From the NCBI GenBank assembly GCA_963277665.1, contig OY728158.1:601982818-602046817 (forward strand): a stretch of DNA of 64,000 nt, read 5' to 3'. The DNA comes from Viscum album. Taxonomy: Eukaryota > Streptophyta > Magnoliopsida > Santalales > Viscaceae. The notes beneath the pieces were generated by a model. That model was not told the DNA's origin, searched no databases, and saw only the letters and a program-made list of their open reading frames with translations. This document shows, piece by piece, positions 42,018 through 54,565 of the stretch (its first letter is position 1; the number at the start of each line of letters is the position of its first letter). Both the position numbers and the translations under genes were made by a program.

Positions 42018-44568
42018 TGTAACACCCCAATATTTTACGGTATGTTTTCTTTTTAAATAAATTCATTAGCTTGTGTTGCATGCAACACTAATTTCGAGCG
42101 CACCATGATCTATTAACTTAGATGTTTAAATAGTGGTTAATAATATTTTTAACCACATTATGAAACTTATGTATATTTATCTTATATGTTTCCTATACAA
42201 TTATATAATAACAAATCTGATTTTATGCCTAAAAACTATATTTTTTAAGGGGAATTTTACCACCTTTTTACGACAAACCTATTTTAAAACTAAATTTTAT
42301 AAATTTAATAAATTTTATTTTTCAAAATAGAATTCATTTTAGAATTTTGAATATAAAAATTAGTTTGGGGTGAATTTTTGGTATTTTTATGAGAAGTTTC
42401 ATTTTTTGATGAATAGTGAAAAATACTGCATTGTAGTTAAAAACTGACTTATTGTTTAAATAATTATTATAATTTAAATCGATTTTTAAAATCAAAATAG
42501 GTTAATAATACATATAATAATCCAATTTATTTTATTGGAATTATTTTTATGTTGATATTAGATATAAAATCTTATTGAACTTTTGAATGTTTCCTTTTAC
42601 CCGCCTTCTCGGTGCCTCCACGGGATTAATGTTAAACTTAATTTAGGCACTTCTGTGAATTGAATTTGGAAAAAATATAAATAAATGGTTGTACTAAGTA
42701 TGATATTTTGAGTATAATATGATCAAATTATTTTTTGGAAATTATTAATAGTAACTTTAATGAATTTTTATTTACCACAGTTAAGGGTAAATCAGGTAAT
42801 TAAATGTAAAAATAATATTATAATATTATAAAATTACCCTAACACTTGTCCTAATTTTATGGGATAAGTGGGTTTTGACCAAAATCAACCTTAGGCCAAA
42901 ATTATAACCTTTTTAAGCCACTTGGGTAAGAATATGATATTTATAATATTTTATTTAAAGATAAGTTAAAATGTCATACTCATGTTTTTTAATAAGTATT
43001 AAATTTTTAATACATGGTAATAAAATAGATAAATTATACTATAAATAGTCATTTTAAATCTAATAATCTTCATCATGATAATTTATTTTTAATTTTTAGA
43101 GAATAAATAATTTAATTAAAGACTTGCATAATAATGATGCAATAATTGTTTAATTATTGGAAATATCAAATAAATGATATTAAAAATATTAAAATATATA
43201 TAATTTGACATAATTAATGATATATACGAATTTTATAGATAAATAAGACATTTTAGTAATATATTATAAGTGTTGGTTCGAAGTTATCATGTTGTTATGA
43301 TATTTTATAAAAAATAAAAAATGAATAGTATCAAAATTGACATAAATGATACTTTAAAATAAATAATATTTTATTAAATGATATAAAATTTATAAAAATA
43401 TAAAATTTGACCAAATAACTATAATAAGGTTAAATATGTCATCACTGATCCATTTGGTGTTTGTTTGTAATTTTATAGTAACTATATTAACCCTAAAGAT
43501 TTAAAAATCCAAATTGTCATGGTAAGAGTTAAAGGGTTTAGCCAAGGGTTAAAGCCAAAGGATAAGATTAATATTATAACCTAAACATGTATAAAATAAT
43601 TTTTTGAGAGGATTTCGACCCATCAGCATCTTGTATTATAAATAATCTGCTTTCTATCTATGTTATATCAAAATTACTTTATATTAATTTAATATTTTAA
43701 AGGATTCCAAGAGTGTATATCCCCTCTCTTATAAAAAGGCGCATCTTCTCTCTCTTCCTCGCACCACATTGAGCCCTCTAGCTCGACCAAACCCTAAAAA
43801 TTTCTCCTCCCAACATTCTTAATTAATTTTTTTAGGTCCTAGTCTTTTAAAAATACCAACTCTAGTGTCCTTAAGAGGATATCCAAAGGAAGTCCACCAA
43901 ATAAGAGGTAATTGTTTTACCAATTCATTTAAGTTTAGTTGTATTCTACTTACTCTTCCTATGTTTTTTCCATAATAAAGTAATAAATATAGTATCAAAT
44001 ATATTCTTAGATTTTATTATGATTGTGGGACAACTATATTCCTCCTTTTATCTATCCTATGAAAAACAATATCACCATGAGTGTGTGTGTACGACTTACC
44101 GTCTCCACGCTGTGGTGTAATTTGTTTTTATCACCAATTTATTTGGATGGGTATAATGATGACTATAATGGATATCAATAATAAATATGACATGATATTT
44201 ATTCTATATAATTAATATACCAACCAATTACTTACCACTTTACCATTAAGGGAATGATATTGTCGCTCGTGCGTACGTACGACCTACTATCTCCACGATG
44301 CGATTTGATTAATTTTATATATTATCCATTTAATAATGATTATAAAATTTATTTAATGGTTAAATATTATATTTATAACATTAATATCATTATGGAGATG
44401 TTGTATCTATATCCTATAGAAAATAATTGAGACATTTGTGACAAAATATACATATGAAAATGAAGCATTTAACACCCTAAACAAGGGTAATGATGCAATA
44501 TTATCAACAAATGGGTGATAAAATAATATAATAAGATCATATATTATATCATAAATATTTTTAGAGCA
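42018..44568 (+). repeat. LARD-1c 3' LTR, first half
   Basis: It starts TGTAACACCCCAATATTTTA and aligns with the reverse complement of 36148 down to about 33270. Landmarks: TATA box at 43730, CGTACGTACG at 44272-44281, and a decayed partner dyad near 44078-44093 (tgtgtgtgtacgac). It is cut by the Copia-2 LTR at about 44568, and similarity to LARD-1b runs up to that point. Confidence 0.87.
43730..43737 (+). promoter_or_regulatory. TATA box of the LARD-1c LTR
   Basis: TATAAAAA in ctcttataaaaaggcgcat, followed about 30 bases later by a C+T-rich stretch (cttctctctcttcctcgc) that would suit a start site. It is conserved in position with LARD-1b. Confidence 0.6.
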
Positions 44569-47500
44569 TGGTGTTTTATTTTCCGCCAATAAGGAGTCAA
44601 GTGTCAATAAGTTTTCAATATGTGTATGGAAAGGTGATGATGGAGGTTGTGCCAATGATTGAAGTGGTGATGCTTAAAGTGATATCAGTGAAGATCCCAC
44701 TTTGATTATGGAAGAATATTGTGAATAATTTGGATGATTTTAAAATTGATCTTTAGTTCCAAATCATGTGTCAAATAATGACACATTGTTACAACATTTG
44801 AAGACCACCATGAAATAGTCAATTTCATAAGGAGAAAGAAGATCCACCCATCGATCCTAAATGGATGAATTTTAACTAATTCAGATGTTTGTTGAGCTCG
44901 CCCTAAGTTTTAAGACATGTGTCACTGGATGAAACTTTGTTACATCATTTGAAGAAGGCCATGCAAGACTCTATTTCATGATGAAAGTGTAAGATCCATC
45001 TAATGGCTTCTAATTGGATGAAGGTTGTGAATTAAATTAGATGATTAAAGAGATGGTCTTCAAAGTTCCAAGACATGTGTTTAAAGGATAACACATCACT
45101 CACAAGAAGATTACCATTCATTATGCTTTAAATTCATGAGGTGAAGTAGAATTCACACATCGTCCTTGATTGATTCAAAGAAGCTTAATGAAGAGGTTTG
45201 GAATTCATGATCCAAACCTTAAGGAAGAATGATGATGTTTTGAATAAAAAGAATAAACGAGAAGAGATAATGAAGAAGGGGATTTGGTAGTTAAAGATGG
45301 AATGAACTATTAATATCTTGATTATACATTGTTCTTAACAAAGTTATCTTTTGTGCCTTTGCCAAAAAATTAGGCCAGCCATGCAGGCCAGTTGAAGCAC
45401 TCACCCAGGCCCTATGCGGGACCTGAGGGTCTACCGTGACCAAAGGGAAGGCCTCGAAGCCAACCTACAAGAGGCACATGCGGGTCGTGTATAAGCCCAC
45501 AGGTGCGCGTGCGGAGAATGAATAGTGGGCACTACGAGCGTGCCTAGAGGAGGTAGAGTGGGCGCTAAGAGTGTTCCCGTAGAGAACCGGTGGAGAGCGG
45601 CACCGGAGAGGGGAGATGAGTAATCTAGTGCTATGTTTGCATGCCTTGATTGACATACAGCTCCTCCCCTGCTATCCTGTTTCGATGTGAGATGGATTTT
45701 TAACTCGAAGAAGTGATCTCCTCCATCTATCAGATCTCGCATGAGATCTTGGCCACACGTCGCATCTCGTGTCCCGCGATGCAATCGGATCCATCCATAC
45801 ATCTTCACTGTATCTGTTTCAACTAGGATTGTTTGATGATTCCTTAGCAGCATCGTCTTCAACCTCCGATACACCTGATGATGCTGTAAAACTGGAGCAC
45901 ATCCGAACCTCCATGATCATACTCTGTCCACCATTTATGATCAAACTCCTACATCAGGATTGTCTGAACGAAATGAATACATAAATGCAAGTACGTTTTC
46001 ATGAATGCGTCAAAATAAAGGAGTTCATACGTGGATGAAGAAAACATATTTGTGAGGCCACATAATGAAGCTCAAAGCCTTCAGTAATATGCATTGCATG
46101 TGTTCCTCTTCGCATGCACGAGAGGATGACACTGAGAAAGAGGAGCCTGCGGTAGAAAAGGAAATGCATGTGACTTGCGCCAAATCTTTTCCCACTTTGA
46201 AATATTCAAACTTAAGATCATGGGTATTCAAAGATTTGAATACCATATAATCTCACATGAATTTGAATGCACAAGTGATCCAAACCTCGCCTATAAATAG
46301 TGGATCACCAAGCTGAGATTTGTTATTGAAAATATTGAGGAATAGCATGTTTTAGAAGAAATAGTGCACCATGCATCAGAGGTTTTAGCACAGCCTTACT
46401 ATGGGAATAATTTCCATGCATCCCTTGCGTGTAGGAGAACTATGAACCATCTTGTTTTGAAAAAGAAACTTCACTCTCTGTGCGAAGAAGAAACACAAAT
46501 ATGCGATAGGTTCTATTGAACCCTCACCTGTGTTTCTTGAGGAGCATCCCGCCGGTACACAATAGGTGCACTTTCACCCTTGTGGTGCTTCATGAAGATA
46601 GAGCCACGAACCATTCATGGTTCTATGAGAAAGATCTGTGCTTCCTAGTTTTCACGAAGAAGAACATCCATGCTCCCTATTTTTCATGAAGAAAAGGAGG
46701 TGAGAACTCCCACCTGATTGCACAATTCATCCGAGTTGTGTGTTCTTGATTTGAAGAAATCTTAGGGTTCTGGTGTTTGCATAAAATGGTGAAGCATGTA
46801 TATACATGCGTTGAGAACATGCACCCATGTTCATGATTTGAAGAAGAAGGATATAATGACAGTGTGCATATACACTACCCTCTTGAGGTGAAAATCCCAC
46901 ACACCCATTCAGGTTTGAAGAAGAATACATATAAAACCCAAAGTAACCTGAACTAAGTGCATACAAAGATAAAGAAATATAAAAAGATAAAGAAGAGACA
47001 TTGGGTGTGCCTTGAGAATAAGAATAAAAGGAGGGAAATTGGGTTGTATAGAATACTATCTAAAACATCCATGCATTCCCATGCATGCCCATGAACACAT
47101 AAAAAATGAAGTTCATGCACATGATTAATATTCACTGAACCCAAATCAAAAGAATAAGTGTGTGTGCAAAAGATCAAAAGAAAATTGAATGTGTGCATAT
47201 TGAAAAAGAAGACAGTGCATGAGACTGAACCTAAAATGTTGATGAAAAGAAATTGGAGTATTTAGGTTTACAAACTACATATTATATGTGAATGAAAACA
47301 TGAAAAATCACATGCACGTGTGAGAAGTATTTGAGATACCCATGAAATCCATGCATGAAGTGAATGAGAATTGAGATGTAAGCCATACAGAGTTAAATAA
47401 GATCTTCCAGCTGAGTTGACAATGTTTTAGAATCCAAGAAGAGAGACAGTTCTGATATTGGGAAAGATCATTCTTTCATATTATATTCTTTAATAGTTTA

Positions 47501-48155
47501 TGTTCACTATTGGCATACATCCAAGTGAGGTCGGGTCTTTATTGTAAGAAGAAATAATTGCCTGAGAATTGTGAAACTGAGGACTGATCCGAAAGGTGAT
47601 CAGATTTATTGAGCAAGGCCAACAAACCTTACCAAAGGTTGTTGAAGATTCTTGAAGAGATTCACAAGAAATTGTGATTCAACAAGCTTGTGAGGGAAGA
47701 TCATAAGATCCATCCATAGTGAATCAAGAAGCATCTCTTGTGAAATCCAGGAGGAAGAAGTCTTCAGTGGGACTTTGAAGGAGGCTAGTGGGACTCTGGT
47801 AACACTGTGGGAATTGGTATAAAGAACCTCATATGGGACTTAGTAGAGATATATTGGGACTCTGTATCGACCATTTTAATTGATAATAAGATTATAATGG
47901 ATAATCTGTGTTGGGGAGAATAACCAACACAACAAGAAGTAGTTCTTTGAACCGAACCTTGTAAATCCTTGTGTTCAGTGCCTTTACATTTACAGTATCA
48001 ATCGAGGTAAGGATGAGAGACACAAGAAGAGTGGATTGAGGTTTTAACCATCCATATAGTTTTAATTGAAAATAATAAATTTGTAAAAATATTTAAAGGG
48101 ATCACTAATTCACCCCCTCCCCCTTTCAGTGATTCACAATGATCTAGGCACTTCA
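44569..48155 (+). repeat. Copia-2 5' LTR
   Basis: About 3.59 kb, matching 61489-64000 for its first 2.5 kb (for example aataaggagtcaagtgtcaataag, caaagaagcttaat, gaaccctcrcctgtgtttcttga). The start TGGTGTTTTATT is uncertain by a few bases; TGTTTTATT at 44572 is the alternative. It ends ...GGCACTTCA two bases before the primer site. It carries a TATA box at 46291. Confidence 0.87.
46291..46300 (+). promoter_or_regulatory. TATA box of the Copia-2 5' LTR
   Basis: CTATAAATAG, kept in the 3' LTR as CTATAAATATAG (63234-63245). A TATTCAAAGATTTGAATA dyad lies about 80 bases upstream (46205-46222); the 3' LTR has the perfect palindrome TTCAAATATTTGAA. Confidence 0.65.
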
Positions 48156-48157
48156 AT

Positions 48158-48170
48158 TGGTATCAGAGGG
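48158..48170 (+). other. Copia-2 primer binding site
   Basis: TGGTATCAGAGGG, two bases after the LTR end. It is complementary to the 3' end of initiator methionine tRNA. Confidence 0.9.
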
Positions 48171-48190
48171 AGGTTACCTCTAAAAGATCC

Positions 48191-49900
48191 ATGGGAGTCT
48201 TTATGAAGTGCAGATTTCAGGAAATGAGTGAGCAACCTCAAATGGAGATTTCTTCCAAGACTCGGAAAAATAGAAAGAATAAACAGGCAAGGAAGATGAA
48301 GAAGAAGCTTACTATTAATGGGTATACACCTTTTATTGAAGGTAATCTGAAAGATACAACATGTGGTAATTCTTTTTATTATTATGACTCTTCTGATGAA
48401 TCATGTTCAAGTTGTGATGATGATAGAACAATTAGTGATATTAAAACTACAATCAAAGATCATCTGAAGAAGGTATCTATAAAAGTGGCATGACACATTG
48501 TTTCAAGAATTAGTGCTCTTCAAGATGAAAAATTACAGCTAGAAGAAGAAGCTAATTCCATGGAAGAAGCATTGTCTAAAAGGATTGGCATATCCAACAA
48601 TCAAAAAACTAGTGAAGTAAAAGGAAGAAACAATTTATCTTTTCAATTAAATACGTGATCAAGTAAATGAATAATTTCAGGGAAGTATTTGTGAGAAATA
48701 ATTCTTTGAGATTGTATTTGTAGAAGCTTTCCATGCATTTGAAAAGTTTCACAAAGTTTCTATGGTTGTCAAAGCTTCTCAACTGGAAGACAAATCTAAC
48801 AAGGTAAAAGAGCTTGAAATATATTTGCAAGAATTAAGAAATATTCATGAAGACCAAATGTTAAAGCTGAATGAGAATTGGGAAAGTAAGCTGATATCAG
48901 TTGAGGATGACAAGAACTCCCTCAACAAGAAGTGTTTAGAGATGGAGGTGAAATTGAAGAATCAACAATCACTCCAAACTAAAACTTCTTAAAGGAATGA
49001 AAGAAGATATTCTATCACTTAATTTTTCATTAAGGAATATGATTCCAAGAGGAATATAAAATCATCTTCTAATACAATGGAAACATCCTCTAAGAATAAG
49101 GCATCCCATAACCTAGTTATTTATATTTCTACTAATGCAGTTGCATCTGCAAGTGCGGGTTCAGAGATAAAATCTGGGAAGATGTGCATTGATAAAAATG
49201 TTGATACATCCATCAAAATTTCAAGGATATATGCTAGGATGATTAAGAAGAACAACTCCCAAATGGATGCTCCAAATAAATAAAGACAATTCCAAAAACA
49301 ACAAAGCATTAAATTTAGTCATGCTGATACTACAAGAAAATGAAGAAGATTTATTGGCTACTGTTGGTGTTGTTGGAAGTTTGGGCATCATGCTAATGAT
49401 TTCTAGAATAATGTTTCAGTATATAAAAATTATGAAAGGCCTACATTTAGGGAAAGTAAATGTGAAGAAATGAATCATCCTGCGAAGCAAAGGCAGAAAA
49501 AACAGATGAAGAAGAATCTATCTATCATGAATAGATTTGAATATCTTGAATACTTCTGTGATAATTGCAACAAAAGTGGTCACAGTTATGATGAGTACTG
49601 GTTTATTCCTACCATGCCTCATGCATATGGTGATAAAAATAATAGACCACGACAAGGGAAAAAATAAGGAAAAAGAGTTGAAAAGTATTTCATTGGGAAT
49701 ATGCAAAACACTAAAGTCAAGAAAATAGTGAAAGAAACTATTCCCAAGAAGAAGCTTAAGATGAATTCCAAGAATTTCATTTCAACCAAGAAAAGATAAT
49801 TCTATTTTGGAAAGAAAGGTAATACCATGGATCACTTCAAACAAGCCATGGAAATGAATGGAAGAAATCTGAAACTAAAAGGAGAATGAATCTAGAAGAA
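48191..49900 (+). pseudogene. Copia-2 gag with coiled coil and three decayed zinc knuckles
   Basis: An ATG at 48191 opens a basic, Lys-rich frame of 100 residues (KNRKNKQARKMKKK) with a Ser/Asp-rich end. After stops, 48762-48992 gives a coiled-coil stretch (KVKELEIYLQELRNIHEDQM). Three nucleocapsid motifs follow: CWCCWKFGHHANDF (49362-49403), CDNCNKSGHSYDEY (49557-49598) and FYFGKKGNTMDHF (about 49802-49840). The first two keep C-X2-C-X4-H but their last Cys is Phe or Tyr; the third has lost all ligands. A classical capsid domain was not recognised. Several stops and frame changes show decay. Confidence 0.75.
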
Positions 49901-50969
49901 GATGGGATTTACTGAAGACATTATTGAAGATAATATTAATAATTTACCTAAGAAAGGTAACTTGAAGAAAATTAAGAATCCATGTGGAAGCTCCAAATCA
50001 AAAAAAATGATAAGAATAAGTGTTTAGTGATCTGGCCTAATCAATTGAAAATTGATAGAGAATTGCAAAGTGCTGAAGATAAATTACTAGCTAAAGAACA
50101 GAAAAAGGGGAAATAGATCATTCCACATGAAGGAGAATTTGAATTTCATGAGAGTTCGTCAGCGCATGATAACCCAAGTGTCTCACAAATACTGTTTGAA
50201 AGGTGTAAGAAGGTTAGACATCATGAAAATAAATGTATAGATATTTTACCAGGCTAACTAGAGATGTTTAAAATTGAAAAACATGCACCAGTGGAAGCTA
50301 CTTCACTACTAGCAGAAGTAAAGACAAATAATCCACACAAGTTTAAGGTAAATGGAAGTAAAGGGTCTATGATGACAATGAAAGATAAAAACATTAAATG
50401 GAGAGGATACACCAGCATGAAGAGTACTAGACACATTAAAGCTACAAGGAAAGGATTTCTTGTGTTGAGAGGCAATTCTCAGCCTTGTAGCTCCTATTAA
50501 GAAGCTCACATGTGTTCCATATTATTTCCTTATATTTTTTCTATATATGTGTACTTACATTGCATGGAATTGAAGATGAAGGTAATTCTTAAGATGACAG
50601 TTGAATGAGCAAAGTGGAGAATAACAAGTTGGACTCATTATTCATGATTTGATAATAACTTGAAGTATTCCACAATGGAATATTATCAGTATGAATATCT
50701 TGAAGATCATCTTATGATTATTTTCCACCAAGGAAAATAAAAGGGAGTGCACCCCTTAAGGGGGATAAAATATAAAGGATATGATATCAAAGATTATGTT
50801 ATTACAAATCTTGAAATTCATATCATCTTAAGAAGCTAAAACTGAGGTATTCCAATCACACTTGTATCCCTTGTTCTTAATTTTATTTATCATATAAATT
50901 AAGGGGAGTGCTTTATTGATAAAAATATGGGATGAAAGGGGGAGATTTATCATTACACTTGAACTTTTT
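49901..50969 (+). other. Copia-2 internal region after gag
   Basis: No protease, integrase or reverse transcriptase motif. A frame at 50264-50500 (78 codons) resembles nothing known to me. Purine-rich ggatgaaagggggagat at about 50932-50946 looks like a polypurine tract, although it is not next to the LTR. The stretch ends at the TTTTT target site of LARD-2 (50965-50969). Confidence 0.55.
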
Positions 50970-53900
50970 TGTCACACCCGTCGTCTTTAAATAAATTATC
51001 TTATTAATTTTCTCGGCATCGGGTAGTCCAGGTTGAAGCCCGACTTTAAAAATTTGAGTTCTTATTTTAAAACACATGTTTTATCCTTGACTTTGTCTAG
51101 CGCACTGTGGTCAAAGCCAGGTGATCTCGCCTGGGTCACTGCACGACCTCGCTCAGTTCACCGCATGCCCTCCCTGATAGTCAACTAATGAAATAGAATT
51201 AATTAAGCATGGATTTAATAATATTAATATTATTAATGTCACTTGAGAATATTATTATTACTACCTTGGATAGTAACTTAATTGAGAGTATTATTTTTAT
51301 AAATATAATTCTATTAAATTGATTATCGTATAGTTTATTATTTAGTTTATTAAGTTTATTATTATCTTATTATTTTTATTATTATGTTCATCGTGTTTAT
51401 TAATATAATGTCTATTATTATTAAGTTATTATTATTAACTTTTTATTAAAAAACAATTTATTATGTTTATTAACATCATGTTAAGGTTATTACAATTAAT
51501 ATTATGATTATTATTATTAATATTATCACTATTGTTGTTAATTTATTTATCAATATTATTATTATCATTATTAGTGTTATTTTTTATATTATTATTACAA
51601 ATTGGTAAGATTAATATTTTTATTTTGTTTTTTTTAGGGTCTTTTTTTCTTTTCTTTTTTTATTTCTTTATCTTATTTCCTTTTCTTTTTTTTCTCTTCC
51701 CTCTTGCCCCTTTCTCTCAAACCTATCATGCCCCAACCCCCAACTCCTACCTCTCTTTTTGCGCTACACTCCCCTCCCCTACTCCCCTCGACCTTCCGTC
51801 GTCGCACCCCCTCCCTGGCCTCAGCACGCGCTACCCTCCCAGCCAACCAGCGGGCGCCGCGCCCTGCTCATCTCCTAGCTATCGACCCTTCTCCCCCATC
51901 TCCCTCGCACCAACACTCTCCTCCTCGGCCAGCCTTGGACCGCCATCTCCATCTCGAACGCCTACTGCGCTGGACCGCCGTTGCACCCAGCTCCCCCTTC
52001 CCCTCCTTCGGTCCCTTGCGTAACCCCTCCGGTTGATCCTTCTTCTCCTTTGCTTTTGTTCTTTCTTGAGTTTTTGTTTCTTTTTTTTTATCAGGTATGA
52101 AATTCCCCTTGGGGTTCAATACTGAATTATTTTTGGTTCGGTTGTTTGTTTTAGGGTCTACTTTTTTTTTTGTGGTGCGTTTGATGAGAAATTGGATCTG
52201 TACACTGAATTTTATGGAATTCCTTCACTCGAGGTAGGTGGTTCCATGCCTTTACATCTCTTAGATAATTTAATTTGGTCATTTATTTAATTTAATATGT
52301 TCTATAATTTAATTTCATGATGCGATCTATGTTTAGAATGTTTTTTCATGCTCATTTGATGAAATAGAATTTTCGAAATAGTATGGTCTTGTTGTTTATA
52401 TGTGTGTTGTTGTATAAATGATTGGTTGTGCTTTATAGGTTTTGAGAAATGCGTTTTAAAAACTGTTTGACAAACATGCGTTATGAAAATTTCACTTTCT
52501 TTAGAAATGATTATGTTTTTCATTTAGACCTTATTGGGGTAAATTCTAAAATTGTTTAATCAGTTGTTTATATGGTGTAAATGAGTTCTTAGAATAGTTG
52601 AGTGTGTAATTGATTTTAAAATTGTCTTTTCATGTAAAAAATATGTGTTGTTTTGGTGTAATGTTTTCAAGTTGGGTTATAGGTGATGTTTGGTTGGTGT
52701 GAAATTATTTTTCAAGGGTAATTGAGTTGTGTATGTCTAAATGTGGATTTTTAATGTGTAGCGAATCATTTTAAGCTTGTTGGCTTGGTTTTGTTTTTGT
52801 GAAAAAAAGGGGCCAAATCTTGTTTTGGAAATGGTTTTAAAGTATGGGTGATCTTATAAAGAGGTGTGGACAATGTCTTGTATTTCTTCAGCGTGTGTGA
52901 AATAAAAAAATGGTGTCTTGTAAATAATGGTGGTTTCTTCAAAGCAGTTTTTGGTGTGAAGTCTTCTTGGGTTTTCTTGAAATTATTTCAGAGATAGCTC
53001 GAATGATTTGTTAACTTATTTAGATGGCGTGAAAGTGGTATTTTTAAAGAGTTGAATAAGCATTCATTTTTAAAGTAGTATTTCTCTGTAAAATGAGACA
53101 TGTTTTTGGTGTAAACCCTTCTTACATTGCTTGGTGATGTTTTATAAGTGGTGGAAATGGTTCAGTTAATTGTGTAGTTGGTGTAAAACTAGTTTTAAGG
53201 ATAATTTATTAATCAAGTGGTTTGAATAACTCTACTATTTGTAATTGGGTGTGTTTATTAGTGTCGGCCCTTGTTGTGTTATTTAAATAATTCTTTCTAA
53301 GTTATCTGAATTGTTTATGTTATTCTTTGAGTGTTTCCAAATGGGGATTTGAGAAATGATTAGGTAACAAAAAATATATTTTGGAAAGGTATTTTGGTGT
53401 GCGTGAGTTTTTTAAGTGTTGTTTGGGTATGAAAATGGTGACTTTTGTGTGCAATATCTTGTTTGGTCTATGATATGAGAAAGAAATATACTATGTGAAT
53501 GTGAAACTTGATTGAGCAAAAGGTAAAACCCTGGGTATCTAGATGGGTGGACTAGAACTAGTACGCCAGTGATCCGAAGTGGTATCGTCCCCATTTAACT
53601 TAGCTGGATTGACGATTGAAACACTAACTAAACATATGAACTACTGAGGGTTGTGATCTTCTAAGCCATGTTTTATGAGTTTCATGGTCTTCTAAGCCAC
53701 GTTTACTGAGGGTCATGGTTTCTAAGCCACATTTCACCAAGACACGAGGTTATAGGGTCCCGCCCGAGCTAGATGAACCTTAGGGGATTTACCCATAGTG
53801 CTCTACCATCCATGACATGGTGCCTTTCATCGACATATAGAGGATCACTTTTGTGTGTGTGTGTGTGTGAGTATGTGTGTGTGTGTTCCCTTAATGAATT

Positions 53901-54547
53901 TTTCTCTTCCTCTTTAAAATAGCGTTTGTGAAATGGTTTTTCTTAGTGTTTTCTTTTAGTATTTATCTTGTAAATGTTTTCATTAAAAGCGTTTTGAAAG
54001 TATAATTTTGAATAAGCACATTAAATTATATCTTGGATGTAGTGTCATGGAATCTTTTCATTTGGTGGTATCCTACTGGGCCTTTGGATCACACCCTACA
54101 TGCACCCTTGGGTGTATGTAGACCTTGCTTCTTGTGTTTTCCAGGTTGTGACATTGTGCTCAGCGATGGTGGTTCGGTTTGTTGATGGTCTTCTCATGCA
54201 GGTTGGCATTTGTATCTTGTGGATGTCGCACCTCTCTTGTTGCTTGGAGGTTTGAGTGAGAGTTTTATTTTCTTTGTTGTCGTTATTTTTTTGGGATGTT
54301 GTTTCAAGTTGTAAAGTTTAAATTTGATTTTAGTTTGAGGGTCTGTTTGGTTGTCAGTTTCACAATTTTAGTTTTTTTATCTTGTCAGTGGTTTAGTGTT
54401 TACTTTTTTCCAGGTAAATCATTCCCATGTATTGTTTTGATACCCAGGAACTTGTGCCAGATCATGGGGATCGGGAACTCCCTTCGGGCCATGTCGCGGA
54501 CCGAGTCGGGTGCCGGATCAGAAGGCGACCCGACCTGGTTCGTGATA
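50970..54547 (+). repeat. LARD-2 5' LTR
   Basis: 3,578 bp. The order of zones is: the TGTCACACCCG start, a TTATTA-rich tract (51190-51620), a C+T-rich zone (51640-52030) with open frames that are not credible as proteins, a long GT-rich part, a (GT)n microsatellite (about 53855-53885), a 33-bp minisatellite (53640-53745), and a GC-rich end (54470-54547). Against the 3' LTR it lacks about 129 bp after 52005. Confidence 0.93.
53640..53745 (+). repeat. Minisatellite of about 33 bp in the LARD-2 LTR
   Basis: Three to four copies of gggtcatggtcttctaagccacgtttactga. The equivalent in the 3' LTR is 60155-60255, with different point changes in each unit. Confidence 0.8.
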
Positions 54548-54550
54548 AAA

Positions 54551-54565
54551 TGGTATCAGAGGAGG
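54551..54565 (+). other. LARD-2 primer binding site
   Basis: TGGTATCAGAGGAGG lies three bases after the 5' LTR end and is complementary to initiator methionine tRNA. Confidence 0.9.

Larger units (their letters stand above)
40309..44568 (+). mobile_element. LARD-1c: outermost gag-only retrotransposon (visible 3' half)
   Basis: Gag, a non-coding internal region, a polypurine tract (42005-42017) and the first half of the 3' LTR (42018-44568) are seen on plus. The remainder of the gag and the 5' LTR lie left of Copia-1, outside the window; the rest of the 3' LTR lies right of Copia-2, also outside. Gag and LTR align with LARD-1b, so both belong to one family. Confidence 0.85.

Noticed and set aside
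45431..45874. 147-codon minus frame
   Set aside because: It is within the Copia-2 LTR and is broken by changes in the other LTR (62330-62860).
51532..52023. 163-codon frame with hydrophobic start and Pro/Ser-rich tail
   Set aside because: It lies in the LARD-2 5' LTR. The corresponding part of the 3' LTR has a different frame structure, and the sequence is a TTATTA tract followed by C+T-rich DNA.
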